A DNA stretch of 64,000 nucleotides, from positions 3,608 through 67,607 of the forward strand of contig CAVPMU010000020.1 in assembly GCA_963706535.1 (NCBI GenBank), read 5' to 3'. A program made the translations under genes and the position numbers. Below are positions 37,246 through 46,132 of the stretch, one piece after another (the stretch's first letter is position 1; every line of letters starts with the position of its first letter). Source of the stretch: RPQJ01 sp963706535. Its GTDB lineage: Bacteria; Pseudomonadota; Gammaproteobacteria; Steroidobacterales; Steroidobacteraceae. The notes under the pieces are model-generated. The model was not told where the DNA came from. It ran no database searches and saw only the letters and a program-made list of their open reading frames with translations.

Positions 37246-37866
37246 GTGCGCCCTCCGTCCGTGCCCGAGCGTCTCCTTCACCTGCGTCCCGCGGACTGGA
37301 TCCTGCCGGGCCTGATCGCCGGCCTCGCGGTGCTGCTCTACGCCGCGGGACCGTCCGCGATCGAGGCGCTGCGCTACGAACGTGAGGCCATCCTCGGCGG
37401 GCAGGCCTGGCGCCTGGCCACGGGCCACCTCGTCCACGCCGATGCCCCGCACCTCGCCTGGAACCTCGCCGGCCTCGCGCTGGTGTGGTTCCTGTTCGCC
37501 CGGGACTATTCCGTGCGGCAGTGGCTCGCGATCCTGTTCGCTTCGACACTCGTGATCGACCTCGGGTTCCTGCTGCTCGAGCCCGACCTCGCGTGGTACG
37601 TCGGGTTCTCCGGCGTGCTGCACGGTTGCATGGCGGCCGGCCTGGTGGCGTGGCTCGCGGGCGGGCGGGACCTGCTCGGCGTGCTCGTGGCGGCCCTGTT
37701 CGTCGCGAAGCTCGCGTGGGAGCACTGCGTCGGGCCGCTGCCGTTCACGGCCGAGTCGATGTCGCTGCCGGTGATCTACGAGGCCCACAGCTACGGCGCC
37801 GCAGGTGGGGCGGTGGCGGGCGCGGTCGTGCGGTTGCGGCGGCGGCACATGGACCGATCGCTATAA
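37246..37866 (+). CDS. rrtA: Rhombosortase (rhomboid-family serine protease)
   Basis: Intramembrane serine protease of the rhombosortase branch, which processes proteins with a GlyGly-CTERM anchor exported through type II secretion. 206 residues, about six helices. Rhomboid features: HxxxN-type segment HLAWNLAGLAL, catalytic Ser122 in GFSGVLHG, and His181 in EAHSYGAAGG. Start GTG 37246; an alternative was not found. Its place beside gspG supports rhombosortase over a general rhomboid. No GlyGly-CTERM substrate was seen in the window. Confidence 0.8.
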   Translation: MRPPSVPERLLHLRPADWILPGLIAGLAVLLYAAGPSAIEALRYEREAILGGQAWRLATGHLVHADAPHLAWNLAGLALVWFLFARDYSVRQWLAILFASTLVIDLGFLLLEPDLAWYVGFSGVLHGCMAAGLVAWLAGGRDLLGVLVAALFVAKLAWEHCVGPLPFTAESMSLPVIYEAHSYGAAGGAVAGAVVRLRRRHMDRSL

Positions 37867-37867
37867 T
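37862..37867 (+). promoter_or_regulatory. Candidate -10 box for fabD
   Basis: A perfect TATAAT overlaps the rhombosortase stop, 41 bp before fabD. No convincing -35 at 16-18 bp. Such a hexamer is rare by chance in DNA this GC-rich. Confidence 0.4.
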
Positions 37868-37908
37868 CCGGCGGCCGGGCGGGGCCGCCGTCGCACACGG
37901 GATCCAGC

Positions 37909-38868
37909 ATGTCACTGGCATTCGTCTTTCCGGGCCAGGGTTCGCAGTCGATCGGGATGCTCGCCGCGCTGGCGGCGGCGGAGCCGGTCGTGCAGGAGAC
38001 TTTCGCCGAGGCCTCCGCGGTGCTGGGCTACGACCTGTGGTCGCTCTGCCAGCAGGGACCCGCGGCGGACCTCGGGGCGACCGAGCGCACCCAGCCCGCG
38101 ATGCTGGCCGCCGGGGTTGCGACCTGGCGCGCGTGGCGCCGGCACGGTGGCCCACGACCCGTCGCCATGGCCGGCCACAGCCTCGGCGAGTACACGGCGC
38201 TGGTGTGTTCCGAGGCGCTCGATTTCCGCACCGCCGTCGACCTCGTGCGCTATCGCGGCCAGGTCATGCAGCAGGCCGTGCCGCTGGGACAGGGCGCGAT
38301 GGCGGCGGTCCTGGGCCTCGACGATGGTGAGATCGAGGCGGCCTGCCGCGAGGCGGAGCAGGGCGAGGTGGTCGAGGCGGTGAACTTCAACTCGCCCGGC
38401 CAGGTGGTGATCGCGGGCCACGCGGGCGCGGTGGCGCGAGCGATCGAGGCGGCGAAGGCCAGGGGTGCGAAGCGCGCCGTCGCGCTGCCGGTGAGCGTGC
38501 CCTCGCACAGCCGCCTCATGGTCGGCGCCGCGCGGCAGCTCGCGGCACGGCTGGCAAGTGTCGAATTGCGCATGCCGAACGTGCCGTCGGTCTACACGGT
38601 GGACGTCAGGACCCACCAGAGTCCGGACGGCATCCGCCGGTCGCTCGAGGAGCAGCTCTACAAGCCCGTGCGCTGGGCCGAGACGGTGCGCGCGATGCTC
38701 GCGGACGGCGTGACGGCCCTGGTCGAGTGCGGGCCAGGCAAGGTGCTCACCTCGCTCAACCGCCGCATCGAGCGCTGCCCGGACCTCGCGATGCTGGCCA
38801 TCGACGACCCGCCGTCACTCGCCGCGGCACTCGCGGCCTGCCAGGAGAAGACCGATGCTCGAGAATGA
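37909..38868 (+). CDS. fabD: Malonyl-CoA-ACP transacylase FabD
   Basis: Loads malonate onto ACP for fatty-acid synthesis. 319 residues: FPGQGSQ near the N-terminus, nucleophile Ser91 in GHSLGEY, and catalytic His200 in PSHSRLM, plus VNFNSPGQVVIAG. First gene of the fab cluster. The usual upstream plsX, fabH and rpmF are missing here. Overlaps fabG by 14 bp. Confidence 0.97.
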   Translation: MSLAFVFPGQGSQSIGMLAALAAAEPVVQETFAEASAVLGYDLWSLCQQGPAADLGATERTQPAMLAAGVATWRAWRRHGGPRPVAMAGHSLGEYTALVCSEALDFRTAVDLVRYRGQVMQQAVPLGQGAMAAVLGLDDGEIEAACREAEQGEVVEAVNFNSPGQVVIAGHAGAVARAIEAAKARGAKRAVALPVSVPSHSRLMVGAARQLAARLASVELRMPNVPSVYTVDVRTHQSPDGIRRSLEEQLYKPVRWAETVRAMLADGVTALVECGPGKVLTSLNRRIERCPDLAMLAIDDPPSLAAALAACQEKTDARE

Positions 38869-39595
38869 ATTTGCGCTGGTCACGGGAGCCTCGCGCGGCA
38901 TCGGGCGCGCGATCGCGCTCGAGCTCGGCCGTCGCGGTGCGCGCGTCGTCGGCACGGCCACGACCGCGCCCGGCGCGCAGTCGATCATCGATGCGCTGGC
39001 GGAGGCGGGGATCGCCGGCCGCGGCGTGGTCCTCAACGTCGCCTCGGGCGAGGCGGTCGATAAATGCTTCAAGGAGATCGAGGCCGCGGAGGGAACCCCC
39101 TCAATCCTGGTCAACAACGCCGGCATCACTCGCGACGGCCTGCTGATGCGCATGGGCGCCGAGGACTGGCAGGCGGTCATCGACACCGATCTGTCTGCGA
39201 TCTACCGCACCTGCAAGGCGGTGATGCGGGGAATGATGAAGGCGCGGCGCGGGCGCATCGTCAACATCGCCTCGGTCGTGGGCGTGATGGGCAATGCCGG
39301 TCAGTGCAATTACGCGGCGGCCAAGGCGGGCATGATCGGCTTCTCGAAGAGCCTCGCGCGCGAGGTCGGATCGCGCGGGATTACGGTAAATGTCGTGGCC
39401 CCGGGCTTCATCGCGACCGACATGACCGAGGTGCTCGGCGAGGAGCAGCGCAAGGCGCTGCTCGGCCAGGTGCCGCTCGGGCGGTTGGGCTCCACGGACG
39501 ACATCGCGCACGCCGTGGCCTTCCTTGCCTCGCCCCTGGCGGGCTACATCACCGGCGAGACGCTCCACGTCAATGGCGGTATGTACATGATATGA
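38855..39595 (+). CDS. fabG: 3-oxoacyl-ACP reductase FabG
   Basis: NADPH-dependent reductase of the fatty-acid elongation cycle. 246 residues; Rossmann motif TGASRGIG, NNAGITRDGLL, catalytic Ser in VNIASVVG, and YAAAK with Tyr and Lys of the SDR triad; ends VNGGMYMI. Start codon overlaps fabD. Canonical length. Confidence 0.96.
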   Translation: MLENEFALVTGASRGIGRAIALELGRRGARVVGTATTAPGAQSIIDALAEAGIAGRGVVLNVASGEAVDKCFKEIEAAEGTPSILVNNAGITRDGLLMRMGAEDWQAVIDTDLSAIYRTCKAVMRGMMKARRGRIVNIASVVGVMGNAGQCNYAAAKAGMIGFSKSLAREVGSRGITVNVVAPGFIATDMTEVLGEEQRKALLGQVPLGRLGSTDDIAHAVAFLASPLAGYITGETLHVNGGMYMI

Positions 39596-39612
39596 CTGCG
39601 TTTTTCGCCTAA

Positions 39613-39642
39613 TTGGACCCCATCCGGCCCTTAACTTAGAAT
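39613..39642 (+). promoter_or_regulatory. Sigma-70 promoter for acpP
   Basis: TTGGAC (39613-39618) and TAGAAT (39637-39642) with an 18-bp spacer in the 120-bp fabG-acpP gap. A separate strong promoter for acpP is common, since ACP is needed in large amounts. Confidence 0.65.
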
Positions 39643-39660
39643 ACGCCGCCCATGCCGGGC

Positions 39661-39675
39661 GCCCCCGTGGGGGGC
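39661..39675 (+). other. Hairpin in the acpP leader
   Basis: GCCCCC-GTG-GGGGGC, a perfect 6-bp GC stem with no following T-run. It lies between the proposed acpP promoter and the ATG at 39716; it may stabilise the 5' end of the mRNA. Confidence 0.45.
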
Positions 39676-39715
39676 TCACCGGCGGGACCGTTTTCCACAG
39701 AGGACTCCAAAGACA

Positions 39716-39958
39716 ATGAGCAGCATCGAACAGCGGGTGAAGGCGATCGTCGCCGAGCAGCTGGGGGTCAAGGAAGAAGAAGTCACCAATGACTCGTCGT
39801 TCGTCGACGACCTTGGCGCCGATTCGCTCGACACCGTCGAGCTGGTGATGGCTCTCGAAGAGGAGTTCGAGACCGAAATCCCTGACGAGGATGCCGAGAA
39901 GATCACCACCGTCCAGCAGGCGATCGACTACATCAACGAGCGTCGCAGCCAGGCCTGA
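39716..39958 (+). CDS. acpP: Acyl carrier protein
   Basis: Carries the growing acyl chain on phosphopantetheine. 80 residues, strongly acidic, with the attachment Ser37 in GADSLDTVEL and the canonical start SSIEQRVKAIVAEQLG. Lies between fabG and fabF with its own probable promoter. GAGGA at about 39700 serves as Shine-Dalgarno. Confidence 0.97.
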   Translation: MSSIEQRVKAIVAEQLGVKEEEVTNDSSFVDDLGADSLDTVELVMALEEEFETEIPDEDAEKITTVQQAIDYINERRSQA

Positions 39959-40033
39959 GCCGCGACGCGTCCGCACCGCCACGGAAGGCGGCTGCGGGGC
40001 AATCCCGGGACCGCCCGGGCAGGGGGACAGAGC

Positions 40034-41278
40034 TTGACGAAGCGCAGGGTCGTCGTCACCGGACTTGGCATCGTTTCCCCGCTCGGCAGCACCGTGGCAA
40101 GCGCCTGGGACGGCATCTGCAACGGCCGCAGCGGCATCCGTCCCCTCACGCGGCTCAACGTCAGCGCGTTTCCGTGCCGCATCGGCGGCGAGGTGGTCGG
40201 CTTCAATGCCGAGGACTACCTGCCCGCCAAGGACGTCCGCCGCTTCGACCCGTTCGTGGCCTTCGGCTTCGCGGCCGCCGTGCAGGCGGTCCGTGAATCC
40301 GGCATCGAAGTGACCGAGTCCAGCGCCGCGCGCATCGGCGTGGTGATGGGTGCTGGCATCGGCGGCCTGCACACGATCGAGGAGAACACGGCCAAGTGGC
40401 TCGAGGCGAAATCGCCGCGCAAGATCTCCCCGTTCTTCATCCCCGGCAGCATCATCAACGCGGCGGCGGGCCAGGTCTCGATCCACTACGGGATCAAGGG
40501 CCCCAATCTCGCGCTCGTCACCGCCTGCACGACCTCGACGCACGCGATCGGCATCGCGACCCGCACCATCCAGTACGGCGACGCCGACGTGATGATCGCG
40601 GGTGGCGCGGAGATGGCGTTCACGCCGCTCGGCCTCGGCAGCTTCGGCCAGGCCAAGGCGCTGTCGCTGCGCAATGACGCGCCGGAGCGCGCGAGCCGGC
40701 CCTGGGATCGGGACCGCGACGGATTCGTGATGGCGGAGGGCGCCGGCGCCGTGGTGGTCGAGGAATACGAGCACGCGCGAGCACGCGGTGCGCACATCTA
40801 CGCTGAAGTCGCCGGGTTCGGCATGAGCGGTGACGCGCACCACATCACGGCCCCGCCGGAGGACGGCGAGGGCGCCATGCTCGCGATGGTGAACGCCGTG
40901 CGCGACGCGGGCGTGTCTCCGTCCGACGTGCAGTACATCAACGCCCACGCCACCTCGACCGAGCTCGGCGACCGCGCCGAGACGATCGCGATCAAGCGCG
41001 CCTTCGGCGATCACGCGTACCGGCTGGCGGTGAGCTCCACGAAGTCCATGACCGGGCACCTGCTCGGCGCGGCGGGCGTGGTCGAGGCGATCTTCAGCAT
41101 CCTCGCAATGCGCGACGGCGTCCTGCCGCCGACGATCAACCTCGAGAACCCCGACCCCGCCTGCGACCTCGACTACGTCCCGGGATCCGCGCGCGAGGCC
41201 GAGTTGCGCGTGGTGCTGTCGAACTCGTTCGGCTTCGGCGGCACCAACGGCAGCCTCGTCTTCCGCGCGCTGCAGTGA
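40034..41278 (+). CDS. fabF: Beta-ketoacyl-ACP synthase II (FabF)
   Basis: Condenses acyl-ACP with malonyl-ACP. 414 residues with nucleophile Cys165 in TACTTSTHA and the two catalytic His in NAHATSTE and SMTGHLLGAAG; the glycine-rich end NSFGFGGTNGSLV is typical. TTG start at 40034 preceded by AGGGGG. The stop overlaps the GTG of pabB by 4 bp. Confidence 0.96.
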   Translation: MTKRRVVVTGLGIVSPLGSTVASAWDGICNGRSGIRPLTRLNVSAFPCRIGGEVVGFNAEDYLPAKDVRRFDPFVAFGFAAAVQAVRESGIEVTESSAARIGVVMGAGIGGLHTIEENTAKWLEAKSPRKISPFFIPGSIINAAAGQVSIHYGIKGPNLALVTACTTSTHAIGIATRTIQYGDADVMIAGGAEMAFTPLGLGSFGQAKALSLRNDAPERASRPWDRDRDGFVMAEGAGAVVVEEYEHARARGAHIYAEVAGFGMSGDAHHITAPPEDGEGAMLAMVNAVRDAGVSPSDVQYINAHATSTELGDRAETIAIKRAFGDHAYRLAVSSTKSMTGHLLGAAGVVEAIFSILAMRDGVLPPTINLENPDPACDLDYVPGSAREAELRVVLSNSFGFGGTNGSLVFRALQ

Positions 41279-42639
41279 CGCCGGGCGGGAGGGAGGCCGC
41301 CATCCTGCCCGCGGACGCCCTGCTCGCGCTCCACGAGCGATTCCCGGATCGCTATCCCGTGCTGCTCGAGAGCATGGGGGAGCGTGAACCGCTCGGCAGT
41401 CACGACCTGTTGCTGGCGTTCCCCGGCGAACAGTTGGTGCGTGAGGCGAATGGACGACTGGCCGGCCATGCGACTTCCGCGACCGGCCGCTTCCTCGACG
41501 CGCTCGACGACTGGTGGCAGGTCGAGGGCCGGCGAGGTCCACGCGGCGGCGCCCGTCCGTTCGGCGGCGGCTGGTTCCTGTACCTCGGCTATGAACTCGC
41601 CGACGAGATCGAGCCGACGTTGCGGCTCAGGGCGCCCGCCACGCCGCGCGCCGTGGCGTGGCGCATGCACGGTGCAGTCGTACGTGATCGTGCCACGGGC
41701 GGCCTGAGCTTCAATGCCGAGGACGATCGGAGCGAGGAGCTGCAGCGACAGGTGGCCGAGGACTTCGCGCGGCTCGGCGCGGTCGCCTCGCCGGCGCCGC
41801 TGCCGCAGCCGATCGCCGTCGAGGAGGAGCCGCCGGCGACGTTTCTCGCCGGCGTGGAGCGTGCGCTCGAGGCGATCGGCCGCGGCAACGTCTACCAGGT
41901 CAACCTGTCGCGTGCCTGGCACGCAGCGATGCCCGCGGGCACCTCGGTCGCGGGACTGTACCGCCGGCTGCGCAGCGCCAATCCGGCGCCTTTCGCCGGC
42001 CTGGCGCAGATGGACGGCTTCGCGGTGCTGAGCTCGTCCCCGGAGCGGCTGCTCAACATCGTCGAGGGAGTGGCGAGCACGCGCCCGATCGCCGGCACGC
42101 GACCGCGCGGCGCCACGTCGGATGCCGACGAGGTGCTGCGCACGGAACTGCGACTGAACGAAAAGGAGCGCGCCGAGCACGTCATGCTGGTGGACCTCGA
42201 ACGCAATGACCTCGGGCGCATCTGCCGCGGCGGCACCGTGCGCGTCGACGAGTTCATGACCATCGAGAGCTACGCGACCGTGCATCACATCGTCTCGAAC
42301 CTGCGTGGGGAACTGCGGCCGGACGTCACGCCGGGACGGGCCATCGCCGCGGTGTTCCCGGGCGGCACGATCACCGGCTGCCCCAAGGTACGATGCATGC
42401 AGCTGCTGGCCGGGTTCGAAGCCGAGCCGCGGGAAGCGTATACCGGATCCATGGGTTACCTCGGCCTCGACGGCACACTGGACCTGAACATCCTGATCCG
42501 CACGCTCACGGTCGGCGCTGATCGCATCACGTTTCGCACCGGCGCCGGTATCGTCGCCGATTCACGACCCGCGGCCGAACTGGCCGAGACACGGGCCAAG
42601 GCGCAGGGAATGCTGCGCGCACTGGAGGGACGCACATGA
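41275..42639 (+). CDS. pabB: Aminodeoxychorismate synthase component I (PabB)
   Basis: With PabA, converts chorismate to 4-amino-4-deoxychorismate for folate. 454 residues: N-terminal barrel (GGWFLYLGYELADEIEP) and chorismate-binding domain (SSSPERLL, RPIAGTRPRG, LVDLERNDLGR, FPGGTITGCPK, GIVADSRPAAE). The catalytic Lys of E. coli PabB (PIKGT) is Ala here (PIAGT), as in anthranilate synthase TrpE; context next to pabC and fab genes decides for PabB. Overlaps pabC by 4 bp. Confidence 0.88.
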   Translation: MTPGGREAAILPADALLALHERFPDRYPVLLESMGEREPLGSHDLLLAFPGEQLVREANGRLAGHATSATGRFLDALDDWWQVEGRRGPRGGARPFGGGWFLYLGYELADEIEPTLRLRAPATPRAVAWRMHGAVVRDRATGGLSFNAEDDRSEELQRQVAEDFARLGAVASPAPLPQPIAVEEEPPATFLAGVERALEAIGRGNVYQVNLSRAWHAAMPAGTSVAGLYRRLRSANPAPFAGLAQMDGFAVLSSSPERLLNIVEGVASTRPIAGTRPRGATSDADEVLRTELRLNEKERAEHVMLVDLERNDLGRICRGGTVRVDEFMTIESYATVHHIVSNLRGELRPDVTPGRAIAAVFPGGTITGCPKVRCMQLLAGFEAEPREAYTGSMGYLGLDGTLDLNILIRTLTVGADRITFRTGAGIVADSRPAAELAETRAKAQGMLRALEGRT

Positions 42640-43451
42640 TCGGGCGACGATTGGTGAACGGGGCCGAGGGGATGGGCGTGGCGGCCGACGATCGCGGGCT
42701 GCAGTACGGCGACGGGCTCTTCGAGACCATGGCGGCGGTGGACGGCCGCATCCGCCACCTCGACCGGCATCTCGCGCGCCTCGAGGACGGCTGCCGCCGT
42801 CTCGGCATCCCGATGCCGGCCACGAGCCTGCTCGAGCAGGATTTCAGCCGCGCGCTCGAGGGGCTGGGCGGAGCCACCGTCAAGCTCGTGATCACGCGGG
42901 GACCGGGACCGCGCAGCTATCGGCCGCCCGCGGAGCCGACCGTATCGCGCATCGTGATCTCGGCGGCGGCGAAGGCGCGCTATGACCGCACGCCGCTCAC
43001 GGTGCGGGTCTGCACGACGCGCCTCGGCATGAACCCGGCGCTGGCGGGCATCAAGCACCTGAACCGGCTCGAGCAGGTCCTGGCCTGCGCGGAATGGGAC
43101 GACCCGCAGGTCGACGAGGGCCTGATGCTCGCGATGGATGGTCGGCTCGTCTGCGCCACCGCCGCGAACGTCTTCGTGGTGCGGGGCGGGCACCTCCACA
43201 CGCCCGAGATCCGCGACTGCGGCGTGGCCGGCGTCATGCGCGGGCTGGTGCTCGAGGCCGCGCGCGAGCTGCACGTGCCGCATTCCGTCGAGGACCTGCA
43301 ACCGGAGGTGCTCGCCGAGGCCGAGGAGGTGTTCATCACCAACGCCGTCAGCGGCATCCGGCCGGTGGGCGAAGTGCTCGGCGTCGGACGCTGGCCGGAG
43401 GGTGACATCACGCGTGCGCTCGCCGAGCACCTCGCGAGGCTCGACGAGTGA
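42636..43451 (+). CDS. pabC: Aminodeoxychorismate lyase (PabC)
   Basis: PLP class IV lyase releasing p-aminobenzoate and pyruvate. 271 residues: RGLQYGDGLFETM start signature, GIKHLNRLEQVLA with the PLP Lys, and TNAVSGIRPVGEV near the end. Folds into the fabF-pabB-pabC-mltG string by 4-bp overlaps on both sides, as in other gammaproteobacteria. Confidence 0.93.
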   Translation: MIGRRLVNGAEGMGVAADDRGLQYGDGLFETMAAVDGRIRHLDRHLARLEDGCRRLGIPMPATSLLEQDFSRALEGLGGATVKLVITRGPGPRSYRPPAEPTVSRIVISAAAKARYDRTPLTVRVCTTRLGMNPALAGIKHLNRLEQVLACAEWDDPQVDEGLMLAMDGRLVCATAANVFVVRGGHLHTPEIRDCGVAGVMRGLVLEAARELHVPHSVEDLQPEVLAEAEEVFITNAVSGIRPVGEVLGVGRWPEGDITRALAEHLARLDE

Positions 43452-44467
43452 GGCTGGCCCGCATCGCGGCGCTGCTCGCGGCGCTCGCGATCCTCGCCGC
43501 CGCGGGCGCCTGGATCATGTTCGACCGCTGGCTCCAACGACCGCTGGCGATCGGCGAGCAGCCGCTGCAGGTAGAGATCCCGCGCGGTCAACCACTCGCG
43601 GTGACGGCGCGCGAGCTCGCGGCACGTGGCGTACTCGAGCACCCGCGCTGGCTCGGCGCCTACGCGCGGTTCACGGGCGCCGACGGCCGCATCCGGGCGG
43701 GAGAATATGCGGTCGCGCCGGGCACCACGCCCGCGGGCCTGCTGCTGCTGTTCGAGTCGGGCAAGGTCGTGCAGCACTCCGTCACCTTCGTGGAGGGCTC
43801 GACCTATCGCGAGCTGCGCGCGGCACTGGCGAAGGAGCCGCACCTCGCGCAGTCGCTGGCGGGGCAGGGCGACGAGGCGGTGATGCGCGCGCTCGGCGAG
43901 CCGGACCAGGCACCCGAGGGACTGTTCTTCCCCGACACCTACCTGTTCGGCAAGGGCACCACGGACCTCGAGATCCTGCGCCAGGCCCGCGAGCGGATGC
44001 GCCTGGAACTCGACGCGGCCTGGCAGGACCGTGCCGACGACCTGCCCTTCGACACGCCCTACGAGGCGCTGATCCTCGCGTCGATCGTCGAGAAGGAGAC
44101 CGCGCTCGCCTCCGAGCGGCCGCGGATCGCCGGCGTCTTCACCGAGCGCCTGCGCATCGGCATGCGCCTGCAGACCGACCCGACCGTGATCTACGGCCTC
44201 GGCGATGCCTTCGACGGCAACCTGCGACGCTCCGACCTCGAGCGCGACGGGCCGTACAATACGTACACGCGCGCCGGGCTGCCGCCGACACCCATCGCGC
44301 TGCCGGGCAGCGCCGCATTGCGCGCGGCAGTGCGACCGGACGAGCGAGGCGAACTCTATTTCGTCGCGACGGGACTGCCGGACGGGAGCCATGCGTTCTC
44401 GCGCACGCTGGCGCAGCACGAAGCGGCCGTGAAGGAGTACCTGGTGCGGTATCGACGACGGAACTGA
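43448..44467 (+). CDS. mltG: Endolytic murein transglycosylase MltG
   Basis: Inner-membrane transglycosylase that ends glycan strands during wall synthesis. 339 residues: N-terminal membrane helix (IAALLAALAILAAAGAWIMF), a LysM-like part (about 40-110), then the YceG/MltG domain with catalytic Glu215 in IVEKETAL and the signature MRLQTDPTVIYGLG, NTYTRAGLPPTPIALPG. Overlaps pabC by 4 bp; tmk follows after 10 bp. Confidence 0.94.
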   Translation: MRLARIAALLAALAILAAAGAWIMFDRWLQRPLAIGEQPLQVEIPRGQPLAVTARELAARGVLEHPRWLGAYARFTGADGRIRAGEYAVAPGTTPAGLLLLFESGKVVQHSVTFVEGSTYRELRAALAKEPHLAQSLAGQGDEAVMRALGEPDQAPEGLFFPDTYLFGKGTTDLEILRQARERMRLELDAAWQDRADDLPFDTPYEALILASIVEKETALASERPRIAGVFTERLRIGMRLQTDPTVIYGLGDAFDGNLRRSDLERDGPYNTYTRAGLPPTPIALPGSAALRAAVRPDERGELYFVATGLPDGSHAFSRTLAQHEAAVKEYLVRYRRRN

Positions 44468-44477
44468 AGAGCACTGA

Positions 44478-45113
44478 ATGCGCGGACGATTCATCACCTT
44501 CGAGGGCGGGGAGGGCGTGGGCAAGACCACGCAGCTCGCCCGCGTGGCCGCCTGGTTGCAGCAGCAGGGCGTCGAGGTCGTGCGCACACGCGAGCCCGGC
44601 GGCACGCCGCGCGCAGAGCGCCTGCGACACGTATTGCTCGACCGCGACGAGGAGCCGATGCCCGAGTCCTGCGAGCTGCTGCTGATGTTCGCGGCACGCG
44701 CCACGCACCTCGCCAACCTGGTGCGGCCGGCGATGCAGCGCGGTGCCTGGGTGCTGTGCGATCGCTTCACCGACGCCACCTACGCCTACCAGGGCGGCGG
44801 TCGTGGCGTGCCGCGGCAGGACATCGACGCGCTGGTGCGCATCGTCCATCCCGACCTGTCACCGGACCTCACCGTCCTGCTCGACGCGCCGGTCGCCACC
44901 GGACTCGGACGGGCACACGTCCGCAACGGCGAGGAAGGCCCGGATCGGTTTGAATCGGAACGCCGCGAGTTCTTCGAGCGCGTGCGTTCGGCCTACCTCG
45001 AGCGTGCAGCCGGGGAACCACGGCGATTCCGGGTCGTGGATGCCGCCGGGACGGTGGACGAGGTCGAGCGCGCCATCCGCGCCAGCCTCGCTGAACTGCT
45101 GCAGGCCTCGTGA
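44478..45113 (+). CDS. tmk: Thymidylate kinase
   Basis: Phosphorylates dTMP to dTDP. 211 residues: P-loop FEGGEGVGKT (Lys16), the DRx motif in LCDRFTDATYAYQGGGRG, TREPGGTPRAE and lid region near GRAHVRNGEEGPDRFE. Next to holB as in most gammaproteobacteria; 4-bp overlap with it. Confidence 0.95.
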   Translation: MRGRFITFEGGEGVGKTTQLARVAAWLQQQGVEVVRTREPGGTPRAERLRHVLLDRDEEPMPESCELLLMFAARATHLANLVRPAMQRGAWVLCDRFTDATYAYQGGGRGVPRQDIDALVRIVHPDLSPDLTVLLDAPVATGLGRAHVRNGEEGPDRFESERREFFERVRSAYLERAAGEPRRFRVVDAAGTVDEVERAIRASLAELLQAS

Positions 45114-46132
45114 TGAAGGACGAGCCACCGGTGCCGGCACCGCAGCTCCCGGTGATGCTGCCGTGGCACGCCCACGGCCGCGAACGGATCGCATCCGCCA
45201 TGCAGGGTGAGCGCCTGCCCCACGCGATCCTGCTGCACGGGCCGCGCGGCGTGGGCAAGGAGATTTTCGCCGGTGCGCTCGCGGCCGCGCTGCTCTGCCC
45301 GAATCGCGGAGCAGCGCTCGTGGCCTGCGGCGAGTGCGCCGAATGCGCTCTCAGCCGCGCGGGTTCGCATCCCGACCTGTACCGGCTGCGCCCACTCGAG
45401 GAAAAGAAGTCGATCTCGGTGGACCAGGTCCGGGAGGCCTGCGACCAGCTCGGCATGACCGCCATGCGCCACGGCCATCGGATCGCGGTCGTCGCACCCG
45501 CCCAGGCGATGACCATGAACGCACAGAACGCGCTGCTCAAGACGCTCGAGGAGCCTGCGCCGCGCACGCTGCTTCTGCTCGTGACCGCGCGGCCGTCGGT
45601 GCTCGCGCCGACGCTGCGCAGCCGCTGCCAGCGCGTCGAGATCGCGCGGCCCACGGCCGAGGACGCCCTCGCGTGGCTTGCACGGCAACTCGGCCACCCG
45701 GCGCCGGACGGGCTGCTCGAGATTGCCGGCGGCGCGCCGCTCAGGGCGCTCGAGATTGCACCGCACTTCGAGGCACTCGAGGCCCAGATGACCCGCCTGC
45801 TCGACGACCTGTGCGCCGGGCGGATGGAGGTCACGCGCTGCGCCGAGCAGATGCTGGGGGAGGGCTTGCCGGTCCGGCTCGACTGGCTGGAGGCGTGGTT
45901 CGCACGGGCGCTCGCCCGCCGCACGTTGCGGCATGCGACGCGCCTCACGGTTCCGGGTGGCCCGTTGTTGCAAAGGGTCGCTGCGGAAGTGAACATAAGC
46001 GCCGCGTTCCGCATGGTGGATCGGCTGCGAGAGGCCCGGCGGCTCCTGGAAGGGCCCGCCGCGGCGCAGCTGGTGATGGAGGCGTTCCTCGTCGAGTTCA
46101 CCGCCGCCGTCGGGCGCAGAGGAGTGGTGTGA
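45110..46132 (+). CDS. holB: DNA polymerase III subunit delta'
   Basis: Clamp-loader subunit. 340 residues: LPHAILLHGPRGVGKEIFA in the P-loop position, a four-Cys zinc-module stretch (LLCPNR...CGECAEC), SISVDQVREACDQL, NALLKTLEEPAPRTLLLLVT and SRCQRVEI. The start is GTG 45110 or the adjacent ATG 45113. The final A of its stop is the first base of pilZ (TGATG). Confidence 0.92.
   Translation: MMKDEPPVPAPQLPVMLPWHAHGRERIASAMQGERLPHAILLHGPRGVGKEIFAGALAAALLCPNRGAALVACGECAECALSRAGSHPDLYRLRPLEEKKSISVDQVREACDQLGMTAMRHGHRIAVVAPAQAMTMNAQNALLKTLEEPAPRTLLLLVTARPSVLAPTLRSRCQRVEIARPTAEDALAWLARQLGHPAPDGLLEIAGGAPLRALEIAPHFEALEAQMTRLLDDLCAGRMEVTRCAEQMLGEGLPVRLDWLEAWFARALARRTLRHATRLTVPGGPLLQRVAAEVNISAAFRMVDRLREARRLLEGPAAAQLVMEAFLVEFTAAVGRRGVV

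Noticed and set aside
41275..42639. Anthranilate synthase TrpE
   Set aside because: The PIAGT motif fits TrpE, but the place between fabF and pabC and the absence of trp genes favour PabB.
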